From: Cryptomeria japonica
Taxonomy: Eukaryota > Streptophyta > Pinopsida > Cupressales > Cupressaceae
NCBI RefSeq assembly: GCF_030272615.1
Contig: NC_081405.1
Span: 654,060,920 to 654,124,919 of the forward strand
Direction of reading: 5' to 3'
DNA: 64,000 nt
Both the position numbers and the translations under genes were made by a program. The notes beneath the pieces were generated by a model. It searched no databases. It was not told where the DNA came from and saw only the letters and a program-made list of their open reading frames with translations. Below, in pieces: positions 54,393 to 64,000 of the stretch; positions within the stretch are counted from its first letter, which is position 1; each line of letters starts with the position of its first letter.

Positions 54393-56330
54393 GAGGACCT
54401 ACCTATGCTAGAGTCATGGGAGAGATTCCCTTCGACTCAGGGATTATGACCAGAGTTGACATTTGAGGATAGAGAAGCAGTTGAGGCCATGGGATTATGA
54501 TACATTATGTATATGCTTGAGTTTCAGGTGAACATGGGGTTGCTAACTGCATTAGCCGAGAGATGGCACTAAGATACATCCACGTTTCATTTGCTAATGG
54601 GTGAGATGACAATCACCTTAGAGGATGTGTACAGGATACTATGGATACCGATCAATGGGGAGTTGGTTCCTTACGATTGAGAGGGAGATTAGGATGCATT
54701 GAGATGAGTGTTCCAAGATCCAGGACTTGAGATGAGGGTAGGACACGTGGCCTAGGACACCATGACAACGATAGGATTGGCTCTACTAATGATGTTGGCA
54801 GGATTTATAAGTGGGTTCCTTTGCCCAAACAAGGCAACATGAGTGTTGGTTGTGGGATGGGGGAGGAAAATGGAGACATTGGTGACTAAGCACAGTAGGT
54901 TTTCATGGGGGTCATGTCTGCTGGCACACTTATATTATGAGCTGCATTAGTTTGTGTATCATGGATCACTAGGATTGGGGTGTAGAGTGACATTGTTGCA
55001 GGTATGGGCATATGAGCATCTTCTGGTTACATGACCGATACACTTTAGAGGTAGGGGACATGGGCACAGTTATGTGCATTTGTATGATATGATTACTTCC
55101 CAGCCATGAATTGGGAGGCTAGAGTATTGGTGCCAAGTGATTGATGAGGTAGATAGTGTGATATGGAGGCCTTATTAAGATTGTGAGTAGTGGGAGGATG
55201 ACGCAATGGAGCTGCCATATGTGTTCAAGAGTAGGTATCTGATTGGGTGGACACCATATGTTATTGAGCAACATTTTATTAATAGAGTGTGCAGGTAGTT
55301 TGGTAGGATACAGTGGATGCCATGGGGTTCAGGGATGTATGCATAGATAGTGAGAGATCAGGCACATTTAGGTCTATTACTATCTTATGATCAGGCAGTG
55401 GTACAAATGCAGAAGATGGTTCCCATGCCTTGGGATATTTGGGCAGATCTGGAGGATGCAAGGATGGATGTTGAGTACAGTGCATATTGGGTAGAATATC
55501 CATTTCCACGGCTGATAGATCTAGGGGAGCCAATAGAGGGTGATGGTGGAGATGATAGTGGAGATGGTAGAGGCAAAGGTCGACGATGGAGGCAAGGGGT
55601 AGTGGCAGAGAGGAGGGTATCTCAAAGGAAGGATGGCAGAGAGGATATATAGGCTCATGTAGTTAGGGGTAGAGGTGGATTGCCTTTATAGGTTCCAACA
55701 ACATAGGTTCCCAGATAGGTACAGGAACAAGGATAGGGACAAGAGTAGCCACATGAGTAGCCAAAGGGATAGGGTGAGGGGAGAGGGGAAGAGGAGGATG
55801 AGCTGCTATCCTTGAGGGAGATCTTCTAGGGATAGGTAGATGAGATCCAGGATCTGGAGAAAGATGGGGCGAGGTTTAGGAGATAGCTAAGGGACACTGA
55901 GTAGGAGAGAGATCAAGCTATTCAGTTCTACACAGAGGTTGAGACAACACTGAGGGCAGGCAGATAGGCAACAAAGGACATAGGGGCCGGATACGCCTAT
56001 GTTCTACGAGTAGGGGAGGAGATAGCCTACTGGAGAGACCTATACTATGGAGTTGTGCCACTAGATTAGCAAGCTAGGAGCTTTCGGAGACCATCATAGA
56101 CTATGATGACCACTAGAGGGAGAGACAGGAGATAGGCATCTAGTGGTGGGGTCATGGGTCCTCCACCACCAACAGATAGAGGGGGTAGGAGAGATGATTC
56201 TAAGGTGGGAACTTCTAGGGCTTAGAATCCATCGAGGCCAGCAGGCTCTGAGGGAGGGAGTTCATCATATCCTTAGAGGGCTCCCTAAGTATCATTTTTT
56301 GTACCATTTTTGTATGATGATGTAGACACC
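54393..56330 (+). pseudogene. Element G plant mobile domain protein, exon 2
   Basis: Homologous to 34918-36937 in E. Visible blocks: MGLLTALAERWH, GEMTITLEDVYRIL, MLAGFISGFLCPN, LLAHLYYELH, VTLLQVWAYEHLL and RYLIGWTPYVIEQ. Both exons begin with GAG and a block with RFP. There are stops in many places (TAG, TGA), more than in E, so it is older. A Gly/Asp/Arg-rich tail (55540-55610) corresponds to the acidic tail of E. The acceptor TTGATTGCAG lies directly before. Confidence 0.8.
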
Positions 56331-57987
<1,657 letters not shown>

Positions 57988-58935
57988 CTATGTGTAAAAC
58001 CTATGAAGGTGCATGTTGTTCATAGGATCTTCCAAAGGTTCTCCATCTAGGCTTGAAAGTTGATATGCACCTGATCCGTAGACTATTGTGATGACATAAG
58101 GACCAAGCCAATTGGGCTCAAATTTTCCTTTCTTCTCTTGATCCTACTGATTTTTAGGATTTTTTCTAAGAACTAAGTCACCCACCTCAAATGTGCAAGG
58201 CTTTATCTTATGATTGTAGTTGCATTGTTCCTTGACCGAATGATGTGTAGCTCGAGTGACTATATTTTTTGATAAAGGAACTAAGGCAAAATTACTAATG
58301 TGTGAACTACATAGGCCTGTATGCATGTCACCTAAAGAAGTTTGGGCATCCCTGATAACAAAGTCCCTTGAGGAAGCTCCATTAAAGGTCCATTGATGTG
58401 ATGTATCACCGAAAGGGAATGGATGTGTGGAACAAGTGGATGAGGAATGAAGGCTTATGATTGCAAAAAGAAGTGAAAGTATCATGACATGATGGAGAAT
58501 CAGGATCAACAAGTATTCCTTTTGACTTAAAATTGTAGAACTTTTGCCCCCAGTTATTTTGATATCAGGGAAGATAAACTCTTTCTCATTTTCTTTCATA
58601 GGATTTTTATCCTTGACATTGATTTTTTCCGAGTCCAATAGCTTTTCATTCTGATTTGGACTAAAGGACTTTTCTTTATTTTGGACTTTTGAATTTTTCT
58701 TTTCAAAGCTTGATTTTTCATCCCTAATGAGTAAGGGCTTTTCTGATTCTTGTTGATCCAAGTCTAGGAAAGGAGTGGAAATGGAATGAGTGGATGAAAT
58801 GGTAAAGCTATGTGAGTTCTCAAGAGGGTTGGTGATACACTCAATAGATTCTTTGTTGGAACCACTCTTAGGACTATTGATATTAAGAGATGCTTGCACC
58901 ACTAGAGGAGATTTACATTCAGACTTAGTAGCCAC
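57988..58935 (-). pseudogene. Element G spacer protein fused to the integrase C terminus
   Basis: The minus-strand frame is open from 58935 to about 58144 and continues to 57988. The first part is Ser/Lys/Glu/Asn-rich with no domain. The end carries FEVGDLVLRKNPKNQ and PNWLGPYVI...YGSGAYQL, and HLHRFYT, equal to the C terminus of the E integrase. RT, RNase H and the integrase core are missing between protease and this end. Either a deletion created the join or this lineage lost pol in one step. Confidence 0.78.
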
Positions 58936-59600
58936 AACACTAGATGGTTCACACCCAATTCCTTGATATTACAAATTGTTTGTAGGTTATTCTTGTCGAC
59001 TGAATACCTTAGGAGATGGTGGGAGTTGATCAACATGAAAGATATACTCACCACATCCCATGTCTTTAATCTTGAACTTTTCTTTGATCTCTGCTTGTTT
59101 TGATGTAGATGCTTTCAAGGATTCTAGATCAAAATATGCTGATGAAGGAACAACCTCTCGATTGAATGGGATTTTTATTTCTGATCTAGGGCACAGATTG
59201 TTGCAATATATGAATGGATTTGGATCATATTTAACGGTCACTTCAACTCCATTGTGTGGGAACTTTATACATCGATGAAATGTTGAGGGAACAACTCTCA
59301 TTTCATGAATCCATGGGCGTACCAAGAGTATATTGTATGTGATCTCTAAATCAAGGACTTGACATACCACATCCTTTGTAATTGGCCCAACTCTAAGAGG
59401 TAAGGTGACTGTGCCTTTGGATGAGCGTTCTTAGTCATCATATTCCTTGATGGTGATTGCATGTGTAGAATTCACATCCTTTCGAGAATATTCCAATTTC
59501 TTAAGAGTATTCAATGTACATATATTGAGACCAGCTCCTCCATCTATCAGGACTCATTTTATTCAATGTTTGTGTAGGAAGGCTTCAATATTTAAAGGTG
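58936..59600 (-). pseudogene. Element G protease
   Basis: VLIDGGAGLNICTL (about 59555-59515) is followed by the Thr/Val-rich strand GTVTLPLRVGP and VCQVLDLEITYNILLVRPWIHEM, matching the E protease. Stops interrupt the frame upstream of the active site and at 59430. Asp-Gly-Gly is intact. Its partner E has the same order. Confidence 0.82.
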
Positions 59601-62112
59601 CATTATGAGGCTAGGTCACAGATGCATCACCAGCTTCTGTAAATATAAGCGAATGTCGAATAGAAAGGTATCCCACCATGGCTTGAAACTGATCCACATT
59701 TAGATCAGTGGGTATAGAGGTTTCTTGTAGGACTTTTTCAAGTATGGCTTTATGCTAAGGAGAGATACGCAATAGTTCTAGGATTGAGATAAGTGTGGGT
59801 TTCTTCCCTAATTGTTCTATTAGGTCATACTCAAGTTTGGCCGATGAGGAAATGGTGGTTTTAGTGAGAGTACCTTGTAAGGTGACCTTACCTTGACGAG
59901 TTGTGATATTATATTTGGAGGTAGATCTAGAATAAGGTCCAATGCCTTATAGGACAACTTTGGTTCTTTGGGTAGAACTTTTAGGTGTTTTGTCTTTTAT
60001 TATAATAGTAGAAACATAGTTGTGCATTGAAATGTGATTAACGGTTGAATCATAATCATAGGAAACCTTGGTATAGTTAGCTTGCTCATCCATGGCTTTG
60101 GACTTTCCCTTGTCATGTTTAGGCAATGGTTCCTTAAACATCTCATGTTCTCAATTGGATGTATGTCCATCAATCTCAATGTCACCTCTATCAATAAGAT
60201 CATGTATAATGTTCTTCAAGTGATGGCAATTTCCTATTTTATGTCCCTTTCTCTTGTGATATTCGCAATACTCATCGTCATTCCACCAATTTGGTTTGAC
60301 TTTTGGCTCATATGGAGGATTGTCTGGAATTGTTATTATCTTGTTTACCACTAGCTTCCTAAAAGTTGTCTCAAGTGGTTCTCCCAATGGGGTGTATTTC
60401 CTTCATGGTTTTGAAGTTTCTTAACTATTTACTTGGTTGTTTGTAGAAGAAATTGATCCTGAAAGAATGATTTTTGGTCTCACTATGTTAGCATCAACAA
60501 CGCCATCATTTGCTGTGTTCGTGTTCTTGTTCCAAAATCATGGTTTGTCCTTTCCTTTAAAATCCTCTTTACTTTATTTGAATATCTTGATGATTCCTTG
60601 CTCAATTAAGACCTTCTCTGTTTCTAAGACTTTCTCAATGACGTCCTTGAAAGTGGACAAACAAGCTTTCCTCAAGTCATAACCAATTTCTCTATTGACA
60701 TTTAGTGTAAACATCTCTACCATTTGTTTTTGTGGAATTTTGCAAGAGCATTTGCTGGCTAAATTCCTCCATCTTTGTAAGTATGATGAAAATGACTCCC
60801 CATCTTTCTATTTGGTGTTACACAAAGTGGTAACCGATATATCTGTCTCTATGTTATATGAGAAATGTTGTATGAAATCTTTTGATAGATCACTCGATGG
60901 CTTAATTCCTAGTGGAAGTTGGGAGAACCATTCCATAACTTGATCACCTAAGCTTTGTGGGAACAATCTCATCAAGTACGTTTCTTCTATTGCTACCTCA
61001 ATGCAAGCTATGAAAAACTATCTTATATGTGCCTTAGGGTCTCCTTTGCCTCTATATTTATCAAACTTTGGTGTTACAAAATGTGTAGGGAAATGAGGCA
61101 TTGGAATGCTCTTATCAAATGGATAGGGACATATATATCTCATTGTGTAAGTTGGTTTTGGTGTATTTATGTCCTCCATTTTCTTTTGTAAGTCCTTTAT
61201 CTATTGTTCCAAATTGCTTTTGGGTGGAGACCGACTTCTTGGACCATATCCCATACTTGAGCCACCGGGTGGAGGAGGAGGATGTTGCATATATGGATGG
61301 TATTGATCATAAACATGCTCATATGGAGGAGGTCTATAATGATATTGTGTATAGGAACTACCTAGTATAGAGTCATAATGAGGAATGGAATATCTACTTT
61401 GTCCATGCATATCATATTCTACAGGCATGTCATGAGTTTGTTCTTGTGTAGTACCCCCAAATTTGACACGAGGTTTTCTTGTGTCCAAAATTTGAGCATG
61501 CCTCTAAATATCCAATTTCTTTTGAGGTTGGTCCTTAGCATTGGTATGCGATTGAGTGTATTTATCTAAATAAGACTTCCATAATGGTCTGTGTAGATGG
61601 AGTTGTTCATGAGATGCTCTTTCATGAGTATCATATGCTTGACCCTATTTATTTGGGACCTCAAGTTTCTGAAACAAGGATGATGGTGACTCAGGCATAA
61701 AACGTGGTCCTCTAGTACCTCCACTATTAGGTCTCCTTTGATCCATGTTGAGTTGAGTTACTTACATAGGTCAATTTTCCACTATTTGAGACATGTCAAA
61801 AACATGAGGTATCTTAGCTCCACTTTGTGCCATCACTTGTAAGAAATATTGTCTATCTCATCTCATGATTTCCTTAACCAATCTATTAAAATGGGGATCC
61901 ATAATAGAGTCTTCCACTTCTGCTGAATGTACTAAAATATTGTCCACATTGTCATTGTGGGTATCACTATTATTTGTATTATCTAGGTTCTCAAAATTTT
62001 GAGTGTTTCTATAGATGTCCATGTCAGGTAATGTGGTATGATTAGAATTGAAAAACATATTGTTTTCATACTCATAACCACTCATGTTTGTATACTTTTG
62101 AGCCTCTTTCAC
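59601..62112 (-). pseudogene. gag: Element G gag
   Basis: Start region near 62112. Pieces include a Tyr/His/Pro-rich stretch (61488-61201; YHYRPPPYEHVYDQYHPYMQ), then the Gag fold (YPFDKSIPMP, RLFPQSLGDQVMEWFSQLP, FIQHFSYN) and the variant knuckle CEYHKRKGHKIGNC (about 60275-60235). There are stops and shifts throughout. The order and motifs correspond to E gag. The last part (60141-59947) is Lys/Ser-rich. Confidence 0.8.
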
Positions 62113-64000
62113 TTCTCTCCTAGATTTTTGGGAACAGGTTTCAATTGGGAACGGGTTTCAACCATGAACTAGGTCTTGACCAAGATGTGTGAGACTAGAT
62201 GAAAATGGAAAAGTATGGAAGACCAAGAGTTGGATAGAATGTAAATGAATCTAAGGTGTACTTGCAATGTCCAAAGTGTAAGACCAGTATGTATTTAGTA
62301 GAGTAGGTGTGGCTTCCAAAGAGATGATAGATCTCTTGATGAGGTAAGTTGACCTTGACTCCAAGTAAGACCGAATGAGACCCAAAGGTGATAGACCTTG
62401 ATGAGGGACCACTTAGCAAAATGTTGTTGTATGTTTTGACAAAGAAAGATGAGGACAAGAAAGTGACCTTTTGACTCAAGTTTAGAAAAATGTGGATGTA
62501 ATGCAGGGTGTAAAGCAATGATGAACTTTGTGAGACCCAAAAATAGGCTGAATGCTAGATGAAAACTTGTAGAAATAACCTAGGAAGCTAAAGAATTTTG
62601 AAACTAATTGCTCTTGTTTGCTAGACTATAAGTTTTTTCCAATACTGAACACAGACATGCCTGTATACTTCATAGACATGGTTACCCAACACAGACATGA
62701 TTAGACATTGCACAGACGCGTTTCTGAGAATCTTGTGAATGTGGTTTTCTTATGATAACACAGACGTGTTTCTATCCTACATAGATGAGGTTACAGGACA
62801 CATACATGTTTTTGTTAGACACAGACGTGTTTCCAAAATTTGAGTGCGATTTTTCCAATTTGTAAAGTTGTTGTTGTGACCAAATCTGAATTTTTGGACC
62901 ATTTTTTCATTACAAGAGGACATAATGTTAATGAGGACTCAATGTTTGCAAGTGTTTAGACTCAAAATGACTCAAAGAAAAGTGTGTTGTTTGATGTAGA
63001 AATGTTTTGCATACACTTGAAGACACAAAAAGACACAATGTTTTGATGTTTTATCTTGAATGTTTGAATGTTTAAAAGAAGACGAGCACAATTCTTATGG
63101 TTGTCCAGGATAATAGTTGTTGATCCCACATGGGTTTTTCCCCTAGGCTATGCTATTCAAAGTGGATACTTAGATTCTTGAGCCCACTGGCTCCACCCTC
63201 GACACTCACTTCTCTGGGGTAGCCAAGCACTAGTTCCCATGAAAAACTCCCCATGGTGAACTTTGTATCTCTACTAAGAACTGTATGTGTGTGGGCCTCT
63301 CTAGAGGTTTGACCCCCTGCCCCAACAACTAGAAGTATTTTGGATTTCTAAAACAAAAAGGTGCTAGTAAGGGCATCAACTCATGTGGCCATAAATGTGG
63401 CACTTTCAGCTCTGTAAATATAGAAGGCTCCTAGCTCGTAGGGGTTACACCCTACTATTGATCAAATAAATTTGATCAAATGGGTTTATGGGGAGACATA
63501 GTGTCAGTATGAACTAATCAGCACAAGTTACCCATGGCTTTGACCATGGATATAGTTATTTATAGTGGTTCAGAAGAGGTGGGTTTTCCTCACTACCACT
63601 TGGGTTGTTCCCTCCTCACTAGTAGTCCTAATGACCGCATAGGGGGGCAGGCCCTCTAAAGATTAAACACAAAGAGCTTATTTCCAAAGACACAAAATAC
63701 ATTGGTTCAATTTTAGTGCACCAATTGAAGTGTTTGCTAGTCTATGGAAACAAAGCAAGCAATGAAAATCAAAAGAAAAACCCTTGCCAAGATCCTACAA
63801 AAAAGATTTATTAGTAGTTTTGCAATAATACCCCTCCTACAAGCACAAAAGTTAGGTAAATTTTAGATCCAAAAGACTTTGTGAAAAAGGGGCCTTCGAC
63901 AATGCAATTTTCTTCAAAGACAAGCTTTACCAATTTTTTAGCTTGATCACAAGATATTAGCTTGAATATAAGCCAGACCTGAAATCAAAATGATGAAATG
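62113..64000 (-). other. Element G 5' leader, with motif array
   Basis: No gene. Contains the array 62648-62834. Wording at 63100-63320 (CCTAGGCTATGC, AGCCCACTGGCTCCACCCTCGACACTC) is comparable in position to E's 47270-47350. The primer-binding site and LTR lie beyond the window. Confidence 0.6.
62648..62834 (-). repeat. CACAGACGTGTTT motif array in the element G leader
   Basis: About eight or nine copies: ACACAGACATGCC, TCATAGACATGG, ACACAGACATGA, GCACAGACGCGTTTC, ACACAGACGTGTTTC, ACATAGATGAGG, ACACATACATGTTT, ACACAGACGTGTTTC. Reverse complement of the intronic array at 53669-53920. Confidence 0.82.

Overview
The window is plant nuclear DNA made almost entirely of nested LTR retrotransposons; I see no host gene, tRNA, rRNA or CRISPR array. 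A seed plant with a large, repeat-swollen genome (gymnosperm-like) is suggested by the AT-rich sequence, initiator-Met tRNA primer sites, Ty1/copia and Ty3/gypsy Tat-type polyproteins, plant mobile domain (PMD) cargo and deep nesting. The species is not identifiable by eye. Nearly every reading frame carries stops or frameshifts, mostly of the C-to-T kind expected from decay of methylated cytosine.

Layout. 1-876 is the end of an unrecognised degenerate reading frame. 1562-3060 is an array of hairpin-forming repeats. 3061-4787 shows nothing I can assign. Element C (copia-like, non-autonomous) has an orphan pseudogene at 4788-8170 and a 3' LTR at 23946-24835. C is interrupted by copia element B (8229-23798, TSD AGTAG), whose left LTR is interrupted by gypsy element A (8426-16279, minus strand, TSD GTAAG), which has gag and protease only. 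Element D (LTR remnant 24836-25258, coiled coil plus four zinc knuckles, then a homologue of C's orphan protein) is cut at about 27488 by gypsy element G (minus strand, 27488 to beyond the window). G is interrupted by copia element F (28656-53559, TSD ACCTC), and F by the very young 18.2-kb gypsy element E (31989-50179, minus strand, TSD AATAC).

The most interesting system is shared by E and G. Each carries, antisense to gag-pol, a two-exon cargo gene for a plant mobile domain protein. The intron holds an array of a short motif (TAGCGCAT in E, GCACGTCTGTG-like in G). The same motif in reverse-complement orientation forms a second array in the retroelement 5' leader between primer-binding site and gag. 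The motif differs between the elements but the placement is the same. The sense genomic RNA would therefore carry complementary arrays near both ends, and in E the cargo gene has its own TATA box.

Relative ages fit the nesting: E's LTRs differ at about four positions, A's at roughly 3 percent, and those of B and F more. E carries about ten nonsense codons despite its near-identical LTRs, so it was probably already defective and mobilised in trans.
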